A stretch of DNA of 58,679 bases. Source: Foetidibacter luteolus (lineage in GTDB: Bacteria > Bacteroidota > Bacteroidia > Chitinophagales > Chitinophagaceae). Below, piece after piece: positions 43,526 through 53,448 of this stretch. The DNA lies in NCBI RefSeq assembly GCF_009650435.1, contig NZ_VVIP01000063.1, forward strand, positions 1 through 58,679. Reading direction: 5' to 3'. The translations under genes were made by a program, and so were the position numbers. The first letter of the stretch is position 1; each line of letters starts with the position of its first letter. The notes under the pieces were generated by a model. It was not told the DNA's origin and searched no databases. It worked only from the letters and a program-made list of their open reading frames with translations.

Positions 43526-44389
43526 TTAACCATTAATAATCTCACCGCCATTAGGATGAAGCACCTGCCCGGAGTAATAGCTTCCATCCTCACTTGCCAA
43601 AAATAGAAATGCCGTGGCCACTTCCACTGGTTCCCCGGCTCTTCCCATAGGCGTTTCTGAACCGAATTTCGACACTTTATCAGGCGGAAATGTTTCTGGT
43701 ATAAGTGGCGTCCAGATGGGGCCCGGCGCCACGGCATTAACCCTTATACCCTTGTCAGCAAAGTAGGCGCTTAACGAGCGGGTAAATGAAACAATGGCCC
43801 CTTTGGTAGCGGAATAGTCTAATAAGCCTTTACTGCCGCGGTAAGCAGTCACAGACGTTGTATTGATAATAGAAGCGCCCTGTTTCAAATAAGGCTCTGC
43901 GGCCTGCACCATAAAAAACTGCGCGAAAAAATTAACGTCAAACGTGGCCCGCAGGTTTTCCTCTGTAATTTCAGATAGCTTCTTTTCGGGTATTTGTATG
44001 GCGGCGTTGTTTATCAGAATGTCAAGCTGACCAAACATTTTTGTCACCCGCTCAATAATGGCTATGCAATTTTTTCTTTTACTCACATCTTTCTTTATCA
44101 ATACAGCAATAGCACCTTCGGCTTCCACAATCGTTTTGGTTTTGTCTGCTTCAATGTCATCTTCTTTATACACAATCACAACCTTAGCGCCTTCCTGTGC
44201 AAATAAAATAGCCACCGCCCTGCCTATGCCGCTATCCGCGCCTGTTATCACTGCCACTTTCCCGTCAAGTTTTTTATTTGTTTTGGTACGTTGATATTTC
44301 GGTTCCGGTGTCATCGCAGATTCCTGGCCCTTTTTCTGCTTTACCTGCTGCTCTGGCCTTAATTTTTTAGGTTTATTTGCTTTTTGCAT
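43526..44389 (-). CDS. SDR-family oxidoreductase (general stress YhdF/YgdG-like)
   Basis: 287 residues. It has the extended hydrophilic N-terminus (K-K-L-R-P-E-Q-Q, P-x-P-x-Y) characteristic of the stress-induced SDR group with about 290 residues. The cofactor loop is T-G-A-D-S-G-I-G-R-A. N-N-A-A-I-Q, the catalytic serine in N-T-T-S-V-T-A, Y-S-A-T-K and the terminal H-P-N-G-G-E-I-I-N-G complete the fold. Members are often induced by heat, salt or oxidative stress, and their true substrates are unclear. It lies downstream of the catalase operon on the same strand but 238 bp away, with a family B repeat between, so it is probably a separate transcript. Confidence 0.9.
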   Translation of the reverse strand: MQKANKPKKLRPEQQVKQKKGQESAMTPEPKYQRTKTNKKLDGKVAVITGADSGIGRAVAILFAQEGAKVVIVYKEDDIEADKTKTIVEAEGAIAVLIKKDVSKRKNCIAIIERVTKMFGQLDILINNAAIQIPEKKLSEITEENLRATFDVNFFAQFFMVQAAEPYLKQGASIINTTSVTAYRGSKGLLDYSATKGAIVSFTRSLSAYFADKGIRVNAVAPGPIWTPLIPETFPPDKVSKFGSETPMGRAGEPVEVATAFLFLASEDGSYYSGQVLHPNGGEIING

Positions 44390-44471
44390 GTCTTTCTGTT
44401 TGCCGCATTTACTTCACACTAAATACGTAGTTCGTTATATTGTTTACGCACTGCAATATTGGTTTTAGTTA

Positions 44472-44586
44472 TGGGGGTGTCCCCAAGCTATCGCAAGGGG
44501 CCGGGCTTTCCGCTCATACTCCGCCACGGGGCTTGGCTGCGATGGGCTCAGCGGGGTAACCGCTGCAATCCCTCACCCGGTGGTGA
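44472..44586 (+). repeat. Dispersed intergenic repeat, family B, copy 3
   Basis: GGGGGTGTCCC, then GGGCCGGGCTTTCCGCTCAT, GGCTGCGATGG, and a CGCTGCAATCCCTCACCCGG end. Nearly collinear with the 9966-10074 copy, with a different 15-bp stretch after the first block. Confidence 0.75.
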
Positions 44587-44627
44587 CGCCTGTTGCGGAA
44601 AGCCACAGCTCACCATAGCGCTAACCG

Positions 44628-46793
44628 CTAAGCGGGCACTTTATGTGCAACTTCCCTTTCCCAAAAACGATGCTGCCCGATAGCCGCTATAAAATCATTA
44701 ACTATCGAGGCTGAATTTTTACCTGTTACAATGCCGTCTGTTGCCGCGTCGTTAATCTCCAGCTTTTGCCCGAAGTAGGTTTTTGCTAAAACCTGTTCAC
44801 AGTCGCCTTCAATGGCAATAGCTTTACAATGGCGGTATGCTTCGTTCAAAAAATGTACTGCATCAGGTGTTTCAGCAAGCGTTGCTACGCTGTTGTCGCC
44901 ACCGGGTATATACACGGCATCAAACATTACTGATGCCGCTGTAAGAAAGCTTTCCTGCACTTCCACCTGGCCACCTTGGGTGCCTTGCAAAAATCCCAGT
45001 CTTGGCGCAACCGTCTTTGTTACAGCACCAGCAGCGGTAAGGGCAGCCTGCATTTTGGTTATGTTGGATTCATTTACGCCATCTGCTGCAAGAATGGCAA
45101 TCATGCGGGTAGCAATATTTCCTTTTATCGTATTGGCCATACTCAATGCATCTGACTGTTCAAGCGAAGGCTTTGCTTCAATAGGAGCATACTTTCGCGG
45201 ATCTGCATCCGCTGGTATGCCTTCATTAATCACTTTTCCTTTTGGCACTTTAAGGCCCAGTTTATAAGCAACCTTGGAAGCAAGATCTTTTTGCACTTTG
45301 GAGAGGGTCAGCAACATACGCTCACGAACAGCTACCGTTTGTACTTTGCCTAACTCAAAACTGAATGCATCCACCATATGCGCCTTTTCTGGTTCTGACT
45401 GGCTGTTGTAAAACAATGTGGCCTGGCTGAAATGATCGAAAAAGCTGCGGCTTCTTTCTCTCACTTTTTTTGCATCAATCCGTTCGCTGTAAGATGAAAA
45501 ACCACCGTCGGCCATCTTTGCCTGAAACGGGCATCCACCGCCCAATGAATTGGGCTGATAGCTTACGCGGCCAGGGTTGATGGTTTGCCGCATAAACCCA
45601 TCCCGCTGGTTATTGTGCACCGGAGCAACTGGCCTGTTAATAGGTATCTCGTGAAAGTTCGGGCCGCCAAGCCTTATAAGCTGGGTATCCGTATAGGAGA
45701 ATAGGCGTCCCTGCATCAGCGGATCGTTGGTAAAGTCTATGCCTGGCACCACATGGCCTACGTGAAATGCCACCTGCTCGGTTTCTGCGAAGAAATTATC
45801 CGGGTTGCGGTTTAGCGTTAATTTGCCAATGCGCTGCACCGGAACCAATTCTTCAGGAATAATTTTAGTGGGGTCAAGAAGATCAAATTCAAACTTATGT
45901 TCGTCTTTTTCCGGTACAACCTGCAAGCCAAGCTCCCACTCCGGAAACTGCCCTGCTTCTATAGCCTGCCATAAATCCCGCCGGTGAAAATCAGGGTCTT
46001 TGCCTGATATCTTCTGTGCTTCGTCCCACGCAACCGAATGAACGCCCAGAAGCGGCTTCCAGTGAAATTTTACAAAACTGGATTGTCCTTTCTCATTCAC
46101 CAGGCGGAAAGTGTGTACGCCAAAACCTTCCATCATACGGTAGCTTCTGGGGATAGCCCTATCGCTCATCAGCCACATGATCATATGGGTAGATTCCGGC
46201 ATTAGTGAGATGAAATCCCAAAAAGTATCATGTGCAGAAGCTGCCTGCGGAATTTCGTTATGGGGTTCGGGCTTTACGGCGTGCACCAGGTCGGGAAATT
46301 TGATGGCGTCCTGGATGAAAAACACGGGCATATTGTTACCCACAAGGTCAAAGTTGCCCTCTTCTGTATAAAACTTTACCGCAAAACCCCTCACGTCACG
46401 GGCTAGGTCCGTTGAACCCCGGGATCCCGCAACAGTCGAAAATCGGACAAATACAGGCGTTGTGCGGGAAGGGTCGGTTAAAAAACCGGCTTTTGTGATA
46501 TTCCCCAGTGATTCGTACACCTGGAAGAAGCCGTGGGCGCCTGCTCCGCGGGCATGAACGATACGCTCAGGTATTCTTTCGTGGTCAAAGTGGGTCATTT
46601 TTTCACGAAATAAAAAGTCCTCCATCAGCGTTGCGCCTCTTTCACCAGCCTTTAGCGAGTTCTGGTCATCATTAACTTTTACACCCTGGTTGCTGGTAAG
46701 GAATGTCCCTTCATCAGACACGGTGTTTTTCATTAAGTCTGCGGCCTTTGCGGTTGCCTCAGGCGTGCGGCCGGGCTTTTTAATTTTTGCCAT
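44628..46793 (-). CDS. katE: Large-subunit (HPII-type, clade II) catalase
   Basis: 721 residues, the length of clade II catalases; small-subunit forms have about 480-500. Catalytic H80 is in R-I-V-H-A-R-G-A-G-A-H-G. The catalytic asparagine is in D-L-V-G-N-N-M-P, and the proximal heme tyrosine is in R-L-F-S-Y-T-D-T-Q. The C-terminal about 150 residues (I-A-T-R-M-I-A-I-L-A-A-D-G to the end) form the DJ-1/GATase-like domain specific to HPII. The enzyme converts hydrogen peroxide to water and oxygen, most likely in the cytoplasm since no signal peptide is present. It starts 11 bp after the LLM-class oxidoreductase, so the two form an operon. The symbol follows E. coli usage and is by similarity of type only. 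Confidence 0.95.
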   Translation of the reverse strand: MAKIKKPGRTPEATAKAADLMKNTVSDEGTFLTSNQGVKVNDDQNSLKAGERGATLMEDFLFREKMTHFDHERIPERIVHARGAGAHGFFQVYESLGNITKAGFLTDPSRTTPVFVRFSTVAGSRGSTDLARDVRGFAVKFYTEEGNFDLVGNNMPVFFIQDAIKFPDLVHAVKPEPHNEIPQAASAHDTFWDFISLMPESTHMIMWLMSDRAIPRSYRMMEGFGVHTFRLVNEKGQSSFVKFHWKPLLGVHSVAWDEAQKISGKDPDFHRRDLWQAIEAGQFPEWELGLQVVPEKDEHKFEFDLLDPTKIIPEELVPVQRIGKLTLNRNPDNFFAETEQVAFHVGHVVPGIDFTNDPLMQGRLFSYTDTQLIRLGGPNFHEIPINRPVAPVHNNQRDGFMRQTINPGRVSYQPNSLGGGCPFQAKMADGGFSSYSERIDAKKVRERSRSFFDHFSQATLFYNSQSEPEKAHMVDAFSFELGKVQTVAVRERMLLTLSKVQKDLASKVAYKLGLKVPKGKVINEGIPADADPRKYAPIEAKPSLEQSDALSMANTIKGNIATRMIAILAADGVNESNITKMQAALTAAGAVTKTVAPRLGFLQGTQGGQVEVQESFLTAASVMFDAVYIPGGDNSVATLAETPDAVHFLNEAYRHCKAIAIEGDCEQVLAKTYFGQKLEINDAATDGIVTGKNSASIVNDFIAAIGQHRFWEREVAHKVPA

Positions 46794-46804
46794 AAATAAT
46801 GCTT

Positions 46805-47764
46805 TTATGAATTTTTGTATTCCTGGTAGCCAGAAATAAACTGCTTTTGGCAGCGGTTAACGTTATGCATGATGACCCGGTTTGCACCGGCCGAAAGAAA
46901 AGAATTGGCTGTATCCATCAACGACGAAAACGAGGTGTAAACCGGAAACTTTTCTGCAAATTCTTCCATGGTGATGTTCTCTGTGCGCTGATCAAACTCC
47001 TTGGGTGAGTGCAGGTCGGCAAGATCGTTTATGCCTACCATGTTTGACCGCCACTGCTGGTGGCCTTCTGTAAGCGCCGTATTGAAATCTTTATGATAGG
47101 AAAACGCATATTGTACAAAGGCAGGTTTTTCGTTGCCTGCTACAGTGCGGAACGCTTTTATCTTTTTTGCGGCATCCTCAGCATTGGTCACGGCGGTTAG
47201 CAGGCCGTCGGCCCAATTTGCGCACCATGCAGCCGTTTGTTCAGACAAAGCCGCACCAAATAACATTGGCGGCTTTGCAGGCAATGTATACAGCCTGGCT
47301 TCATGTACTTCAAAATGCCCGCTGTGAGAAACTTCCTCGCCATTAAGCAAGCGCCGGATAACCTGGGCGGCTTGTTCCAGCCTGGCATTTCTTACTTGCT
47401 TCGGTGGCCAGTAGCCGTGGCTCATGTATTCATTAATGGCTTCTCCGCTTCCCAGTTCCACAGTAAAGCGGGATGGAAACATCTCGCAAAGGGTAGAAAT
47501 GGCCTGTGCTACAATTGCAGGGTGGTATCGCTGCCCCGGTGCACATACCAGGCTAAAAGGTAAAAATGTTGCCTGCATTGCCGCGGCCACCCATGCAAAA
47601 GAAAAACCGCTCTGTCCCTGTCTTTCGCTCCAGGGGTGAAAGTGGTCTGACGAATGTATGGCATCAAACCCGGCTTTTTCAGCAAGTACTGCCAACTCCA
47701 ACAATTCCGATGGCGCAAACTGTTCGTGTGATGCGTGATATGCTATCTCTCTATTATCAGACAT
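46805..47764 (-). CDS. LLM-class flavin-dependent oxidoreductase (TIGR03885-like, non-F420)
   Basis: 319 residues with a luciferase-like monooxygenase TIM barrel. Visible motifs are S-S-D-H-F-H-P-W near the start, Q-R-Y-H-P-A-I-V-A-Q-A, V-E-L-G-S-G-E-A-I-N-E and A-A-W-C-A-N-W-A-D-G-L. The pattern fits the family labelled probable non-F420 flavinoid oxidoreductases, which are frequent in organisms without F420. The substrate is not known. It lies 11 bp upstream of the catalase and 8 bp downstream of the interrupted KTSC gene on the same strand, so an oxidative-stress operon is likely. No signal peptide. Confidence 0.87.
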   Translation of the reverse strand: MSDNREIAYHASHEQFAPSELLELAVLAEKAGFDAIHSSDHFHPWSERQGQSGFSFAWVAAAMQATFLPFSLVCAPGQRYHPAIVAQAISTLCEMFPSRFTVELGSGEAINEYMSHGYWPPKQVRNARLEQAAQVIRRLLNGEEVSHSGHFEVHEARLYTLPAKPPMLFGAALSEQTAAWCANWADGLLTAVTNAEDAAKKIKAFRTVAGNEKPAFVQYAFSYHKDFNTALTEGHQQWRSNMVGINDLADLHSPKEFDQRTENITMEEFAEKFPVYTSFSSLMDTANSFLSAGANRVIMHNVNRCQKQFISGYQEYKNS

Positions 47765-47772
47765 TGTTCTTA

Positions 47773-47979
47773 TTATTTAGACCTTCCTGCCTTTCTGAAT
47801 GCAAACTTTCCCTTTATCTGCCTGTTAAGGAAAATGCCTTTCTCCCTGAATCTTACGAAAGCCTCATATACATCTTAAGGCACATGGAGATAATCGTAAA
47901 CCATACCTGACTTATAGGTAATGCTGAGAATAGATAACTCCTTGTTGTATTTGTAAGATGCAACAACAGAAGATGGCAT
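47773..47979 (-). pseudogene. KTSC-domain protein interrupted by an in-frame TAA
   Basis: From the ATG at 47979 the frame reads 34 codons (M-P-S-S-V-V-A-S-Y, then L-S-I-T-Y-K-S-G-M-V-Y-D-Y, then L-H-V-P). It meets TAA at 47875-47877 and continues in the same frame for 33 codons (D-V-Y-E-A-F, then K-G-I-F-L-N-R-Q-I-K-G-K-F) to TAA at 47773-47775. The joined product is a complete small KTSC-domain protein (S-S, S-G-x-V-Y-x-Y, V-P-x-D-V-Y, G-x-F-x-N) of 68 residues counting the stop position. KTSC domains are small and of unknown biochemical role. Both halves are well conserved, so the stop is recent, a sequencing error, or read through. It would be the first gene of the LLM-catalase operon. Confidence 0.8.
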
Positions 47980-48186
47980 TGATACATGTTTTACCGGAAA
48001 CAGGACCTTAGTTCCAAATAACGCACCATCTTTATAAAGTTTGGGATGTTATCTGTATAAAACGCACACGACGGCAGCGAAAAAACGATTGGTCCATTAT
48101 AAAAAATACATACCTGGCCGGTTATACTGCCAGGATTATGTACCAGGGGTGAACGTAAAGCCATGGCCGAATAACCGTATAACGCC

Positions 48187-48307
48187 TGACTGGCTGCCGG
48201 ATTGAAACGAAAACCCCGCTGAAGGCCTTGTGTAATGGCCCTGTGGCGGAGTTGCAGTGTAAAGCCGGGACTATAGCTGCACTGAAATACTATAGCCGAA
48301 AGCCCCG
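48187..48307 (+). repeat. Dispersed intergenic repeat, family A, copy 3
   Basis: Lacks the first 30 bp of the family but has GGCTGCCGGATTGAAACG, CCCCGCTGA, GTGGCGGAGTTGCAG, AAAGCCGGGACTA and the terminal AGCCCC. A further stretch (48335-48357, GGATGCGCGGTACAG then TTTAACC) also matches sequence flanking copy 1 at 2236-2258 in reverse. Confidence 0.65.
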
Positions 48308-48904
48308 AATATTTTTTCCTGGTACTTTTATGGGATGCGCGGTACAGATTTTAACCGGGCGCCTAATGATTAGGCATTACGTTATAAAAATCCGACGAAA
48401 GAAATAAAAGAATACGCACTGGTTAGCAGCTACCAGGCACGTGTTAGCGAAGGTTGATTATTTTTTACCGCGTAACGTTGATTTTTTCCCCAATATTATA
48501 CAACCTTAGTTTCTCCGCGTAAACATAAATTGTTTAAGATTAAAATTTAATGGCGCCTGTATTGCCAATACATGAGTAAAGAATGAATGCTTATGATAAA
48601 GTGTTCCCCGAGTAGTTATTGTTTCAGGTTAATTGATGCAGCGCTTGATGCGATATATGGTAGATAATAAGAGATTCTTTTAATAGTCAAATGCAAGTCT
48701 GTTATCAAGATAACCTATTGCCGGAGTTGAGTGACAGGTTACCGGGTAGATCTGCAGCATTCTTACCTTGCTTCATTAATGGGAGGGCTGCGTTTTATAG
48801 ATATTAACACCATTACACGAAGTAAATTGGTCTGTCTTTATACGGATATATTAATCGAAGCAAGGTCGGGTATGGAAAGTAAGTAAGAGGGTGTTTGATA
48901 AACT

Positions 48905-48945
48905 AAAAAGAAGAGGCCACTAATTTATAGTAGCCTCTTCTTTTT
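48905..48945. terminator. Orphan strong bidirectional hairpin
   Basis: A 13-bp stem (48905-48917 with 48933-48945) plus 4 further pairs, one mismatch and a 5-nt loop. There is an A-run on one side and a T-run on the other, so it would terminate transcription in both directions. No annotated gene ends near it. It is preceded by GAGGGTGTTTGATAAACT (48887-48904), which looks like an insertion-sequence end. Confidence 0.6.
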
Positions 48946-49658
48946 CTGTGATCCCGCCGGGGACTTCAGGGTGCGTTTATTCGCCACACATCTCTATTTA
49001 CGAATAATACATTTATCGTAATGGGCGGCAATACAGGAAAGCTCTGCTCAAGTGCTGCTACTGCTGCTGAAATGCCGGCCCAACTGATTTCACCTCTTAT
49101 CGGATCCAGGCCTGACAAACAGAAAAAAAGACGGATTTGCATGACCGTAAATCATCAGCCTCTTATCTGGAAAAAGGCTTATTACATGGAATACATGTAT
49201 TATCAAAAGAAGAACAGGAATTAAGATATCTAACCACCCCGCTATTTTTAGGGGGGATGTTCACCATGTGTTTGGGTAGGAGACTAATAAATTTATTGTA
49301 TCAAATTTGTTATGTATAAAATCCATTTCTCTGTGAGAATAATTTAAAATGTTCAACCAGACAAAATACGGTGTACCTGTTTTTCCAGGAAAGCAACAAA
49401 CGGCTTTCAACCAAATTAACAGGCGAAACGTGTCTAATAATTTTAAACCAGATACAACGGCAGGCAATCAAAAGCAATATTACAACAGTCGCATTTCACA
49501 CAGTTAGTAAGCGCAACGTAGCTTAATAAAATTATCCCGTCTGAGTTAAAATTTCTGCCATCCTGTAAAGCACAATCCGGATTTAAATAAACATAGCCTG
49601 CAATGTTATGGCTATAAACTATACTGCTTCTTTTTTAGATATCCCTTAAAATATTCTT

Positions 49659-52600
49659 ATGAAAACGGCTTTGCTAAAAATTTTTGTTATAGTAATAGGT
49701 GCCTTTTCACTTACTGCAGCAGCTAAGGCGGCTAACATTAACGTTAGCGGTAATGTATGGAATGATATAAATGGTAATGCTGTTATTGACGGAAGCGAAG
49801 CTGGTACCAATACCGGTAGCACATTATATGTAAACCTGGTGGATGCTACTACCAGCACATTAGTCAGCTCCGTTGTAGTTGTTTCCAATGGCGCTTATAG
49901 CGGGATTGTTGTTCCTCTGGGTGGCGACAATTACAAGTTAGTATTAAGTACATCATCTACTTCAATTGCTGCCGGCCCTCTGCCGGTCAGCTGGATAAAT
50001 ACAGGGGAAAATATTGGCTCAAATTCCGCAACCCAGTCTAACACCCTCGGGCAGATTGAATTGCCTACATCCTTCGGTTCAGCGTCTTTAACTGCACAGA
50101 ACTTTGGCATAACGCCGGCTGGGTATATTTATATCCACAAGAAAACTCTGGACGAATCTTCAAGTACAGACTTTGCATTCTCTATATCAGGTGGAGTTAC
50201 AGCGGTTCCTTCATTCAACCTGAATGATAACCCTACCCAAACAGTGTTACAGGATATTGGCTCTTCTCAAAGCGGTAGATTATGGGCCGTTGGCACCAAC
50301 AATAAATTGTACTATCGAGACCTTGGCAGTGTAGGATGGGTAGCTACCGCAGTAACCAATGCCAGAAATGTAGATGGTGGGGCAGGCAATACCTGTTACT
50401 ATGTAACAACCTCAGGCACTGTTGTATATTATAATGGCGCTTCAGGCACTACCATATATACCGGTAATTCTGCAACAGACGTGGGCAGGGCGTGGGATAA
50501 CCAGCCGTATGTTGTTGCAAACAGCGGCCGTATTTGTCGTTATACCGGTAGTGGGAGTGGAGGCTATGGCAGTGCATCCTGGCCGCAGTTTAATACACAG
50601 GCGTCGAGTATCTTTCGTATTGATGGCGATCCTGCAACTCCAGGTACCGTAATTGCGGTAAACAGTAGCGGAAATGTGTTTGCTTTTCAAAGTGGGACTG
50701 CATACACAAATCTTGGCTATCCCGGCGGCATATCAGGCATTGGTTTAGACGTGGCTGTTGATGAGTCTGGCAATATATATAGTTCCTGGAACAAAGCTTC
50801 TAATTTGTCACCCTTGGTTTACAAATGGCAGAGCGGTACAACATGGAGTGCAGGAGAGAGCACCAGCCGTAATGCCGGGATTACCACGGCGGGTATCGGT
50901 GGGCAGGTATGGATGCTTATGTCTCAGTCCGTATCACCGTTTGGCAACATATTCTCCCGTTCCATGAACGGAAGTAATGTATGGTGGATAGATGACGAGC
51001 GTGTACGCACAAGCCCCGCCAATGGTAATGCGGAAATGATGGCTGTGGTGCCCGGAACTTACACTGTTACAGAAACGGTGCCTTCCGGTTGGGCCTTGCA
51101 GAACATCAGTGTGTATGACCCTTCTTCCAACTCTTCGGGCAATATAGCAGGACATACTGCCACATTAAAGGTTGCCGCAGGCGAAGTGGTACATGCTATC
51201 TTTCAAAACGGCCTGGTAAATACCTTTACAATGACTAATAGCTGTTTAAATTCATATAAAGAAGATTTTGGCAGCGGGGCATCGGGAAGCTATGGTGCAG
51301 CGTTAACCGGCCAAACCTCTTATCATTACATGAACACATCTTCAAGTTCAAGGGATGGATATTACAAGGTGGCCGGCAATGCAAGCGTTCTTTATAGCGG
51401 TGCAGTTTCTTTGAATGACCATACGACAAATGCCGGTACAGGATATATGATGATAGTGGATGCCGGGTATGATGTAAACGAGTTCTTCCGACGCAGGCTT
51501 TCCGGTGTTATACCGGGCGCCACCTATAATTTCTCAGCCTGGATAGCAAGTGTAGCAAGCGCAGGAATTAACCCTAACGTGTCTTTTCTTGTAATAGACC
51601 CGGGCAATAACGACACCCTTGCAAGTACAATAACAGGTAACATAACCACAGCAGGCACCTTGAGCCAATACACATTGTCTTTTACAGCCACAGCTTCTAC
51701 TTTCGACCTTGTTTTACTGAATAATGCTATTGGCGGCAACGGCAACGATCTTGCGTTGGACGATATCAGTTTTCAGATGATTCCTGTGCCCGCATCCTCT
51801 CTTACTACCAGTGTTACCTATAATACAGGGGCAACAACGTGCTTTACAACGGGTAACCTGCAGTACACTTCGCCTGTCGGTTCATCTTATACATATAGCA
51901 AAGACGGAACTGTTTACCAAAGTAGTGCAACGTTCAGCAACCTTACACCAGGTATTTATACAACTTATGTTACTTATGCGGGCACTACCGGTTGCGCCAC
52001 ATCACACAAAGATACCGTCCTGGCTTCAGTATGTGGCAACGTGTATAATGATGCAAACGGGCTGAAAGATGTACCTGCAGGGCTTGTAAATGGAATAGGG
52101 ACTAACGCCGGAGGAACGCTGAATGCAATATTGTTCGATAATACTACCGGCAATGTAGCGGCCGTATCAGCAGTAACTTCCGGCGGAGTTGTCAGTGTCA
52201 CAGCTTTTCCCGGACATAACTATAGCCTTGAAATAACAACCAATACTGCCAGTGTCGGCAGCGCAGTATTACCTGCTGTAGCTATGCCTTCTGGCTGGGC
52301 CAATGTGGGGGAAAACCTTGGCAGTGCGGCAGGCAATGACGGTACAGTAGACGGCAAGCTTTCTATCGGTCCAGTAAACGCCAGTGTAAGTAATGCAAAT
52401 TTTGGTATAGACCAGTTACCTTCAGGTATTGATATTAGTTATGTTATCTCTCCTGTGCCAACAAGGGGCAGTACCCATGCACTTACCAGTGCTTACAGGA
52501 ATATGTTACCGCTAGATTATAATGACCCGGAAGACTGTTCCTCTGTTTGTCCTGATAGTTTTGGTGTCATCATCAAATCATTTGGTAATATGAATGGCAA

Positions 52601-53336
52601 TGTATTAAAGTATAACGGGGTTACGATAACACCTCCTTATACCATCGCCAACTACAAACCTGATTCGCTTACGATAACTTTCAACCAAAGTGGCTTCTCT
52701 TCCTTCAGCTTCTATTATGTGCTGGTAGATGCAGCAGGTGTACAATCCATAGATCCTAGCTACGATGTAAGTTGGGGCAGCGCTGTACTTGCAGAGAATC
52801 TTTTGAATTTTACTGTAATCAAACAGGGTGCAATGGCCTTATTGCAGTGGAGTACTGCAACCGGTTCAGCGAATGATAAGTTTACAATAGAGAGAAGCGC
52901 CAATGGCAGCAACTGGCAAACTTTAACCACCATTAACGGCAGAAGTAACACACCTGTTAAGCAGTACTATAGTTACACAGATAACAGTCCTTCCAATGGA
53001 AACAACTACTACCGCATACAACAGAAAACCAGCAGCGGCAACAACAGTTACAGCAAAATACAGTTACTAAAGTTTGAAGAAAGCTGGAAAGTGTCAGTGA
53101 ACCCCAACCCGGTTATAAGAGGAGAAGTGATGTTGAAGAGCAATGAATCTATAGGCATAATAAAAATTATGGATATTGCGGGCCGGATTATATTGGCCAA
53201 AAACATTAATGATTCGGAAGGATTGTCAAACATAGTACACAGTATTGATATCAATTCGCTAGCAACCGGAGTTTATTTTATCCAGGTCGCGAAGAAAAAC
53301 AAAGAGACGAGGACGATTAAGCTGATTAAAAATTAG
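49659..53336 (+). CDS. T9SS-secreted surface protein with SD-repeat/Cna-B-like domains
   Basis: 1225 residues with a signal peptide ending near A-A-K-A-A. The N-terminal domain from about residue 28 (V-S-G-N-V-W-N-D-I-N-G-N) and another from about 790 (V-C-G-N-V-Y-N-D-A-N-G) resemble SdrD/Cna B-type prealbumin-like domains, and both end in similar G-E-N-L/I-G-S strands. Between them, at about 170-440, is a propeller-like stretch (L-W-A-V-G-T-N-N-K-L-Y). A jelly-roll segment follows around 540-690 (R-R-L-S-G-V-I-P-G-A-T-Y-N-F-S-A-W). The C-terminal about 80 residues form a type IX secretion sorting domain (N-P-N-P, then G-V-Y-F-I-Q-V, ending I-K-L-I-K-N). No catalytic motif was seen; a structural or adhesive role is likely. 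Threonine- and serine-rich composition fits a surface protein. Confidence 0.85.
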   Translation: MKTALLKIFVIVIGAFSLTAAAKAANINVSGNVWNDINGNAVIDGSEAGTNTGSTLYVNLVDATTSTLVSSVVVVSNGAYSGIVVPLGGDNYKLVLSTSSTSIAAGPLPVSWINTGENIGSNSATQSNTLGQIELPTSFGSASLTAQNFGITPAGYIYIHKKTLDESSSTDFAFSISGGVTAVPSFNLNDNPTQTVLQDIGSSQSGRLWAVGTNNKLYYRDLGSVGWVATAVTNARNVDGGAGNTCYYVTTSGTVVYYNGASGTTIYTGNSATDVGRAWDNQPYVVANSGRICRYTGSGSGGYGSASWPQFNTQASSIFRIDGDPATPGTVIAVNSSGNVFAFQSGTAYTNLGYPGGISGIGLDVAVDESGNIYSSWNKASNLSPLVYKWQSGTTWSAGESTSRNAGITTAGIGGQVWMLMSQSVSPFGNIFSRSMNGSNVWWIDDERVRTSPANGNAEMMAVVPGTYTVTETVPSGWALQNISVYDPSSNSSGNIAGHTATLKVAAGEVVHAIFQNGLVNTFTMTNSCLNSYKEDFGSGASGSYGAALTGQTSYHYMNTSSSSRDGYYKVAGNASVLYSGAVSLNDHTTNAGTGYMMIVDAGYDVNEFFRRRLSGVIPGATYNFSAWIASVASAGINPNVSFLVIDPGNNDTLASTITGNITTAGTLSQYTLSFTATASTFDLVLLNNAIGGNGNDLALDDISFQMIPVPASSLTTSVTYNTGATTCFTTGNLQYTSPVGSSYTYSKDGTVYQSSATFSNLTPGIYTTYVTYAGTTGCATSHKDTVLASVCGNVYNDANGLKDVPAGLVNGIGTNAGGTLNAILFDNTTGNVAAVSAVTSGGVVSVTAFPGHNYSLEITTNTASVGSAVLPAVAMPSGWANVGENLGSAAGNDGTVDGKLSIGPVNASVSNANFGIDQLPSGIDISYVISPVPTRGSTHALTSAYRNMLPLDYNDPEDCSSVCPDSFGVIIKSFGNMNGNVLKYNGVTITPPYTIANYKPDSLTITFNQSGFSSFSFYYVLVDAAGVQSIDPSYDVSWGSAVLAENLLNFTVIKQGAMALLQWSTATGSANDKFTIERSANGSNWQTLTTINGRSNTPVKQYYSYTDNSPSNGNNYYRIQQKTSSGNNSYSKIQLLKFEESWKVSVNPNPVIRGEVMLKSNESIGIIKIMDIAGRIILAKNINDSEGLSNIVHSIDINSLATGVYFIQVAKKNKETRTIKLIKN

Positions 53337-53448
53337 AAATATGTAACGATATAATCCGCGGATTCTTCCATCACAAAATTTCATCCGGCACAATGTCAAT
53401 TGCGTCAACCGGGTATTGATTTTCGTACAACAGTCGATAACCATGACG

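Larger units (their letters stand above)
47980..49658. other. 1.7-kb region without convincing genes
   Basis: The left end should hold the promoter of the KTSC-LLM-catalase operon. A family A repeat lies at 48187-48307 and a strong hairpin at 48905-48945. The rest is AT-rich. A short frame at about 49137-49260 (S-Y-L-E-K-G-L-L-H-G-I, then S-K-E-E-Q-E-L-R-Y-L) has protein-like composition but no start of quality or recognised family. The right end must hold the promoter of the surface-protein gene at 49659. Confidence 0.5.

Noticed and set aside
48946..48995. Sequence resembling the 3' end of a tRNA (GATCCCGCCGGGG on + strand)
   Set aside because: No acceptor stem, anticodon arm or intact T-loop could be paired; no tRNA anywhere in the window.
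49021..49319. Two small ORFs in the gap before the second surface protein
   Set aside because: One has some protein-like composition but no recognised family, start site or neighbour logic; not enough to call a gene.
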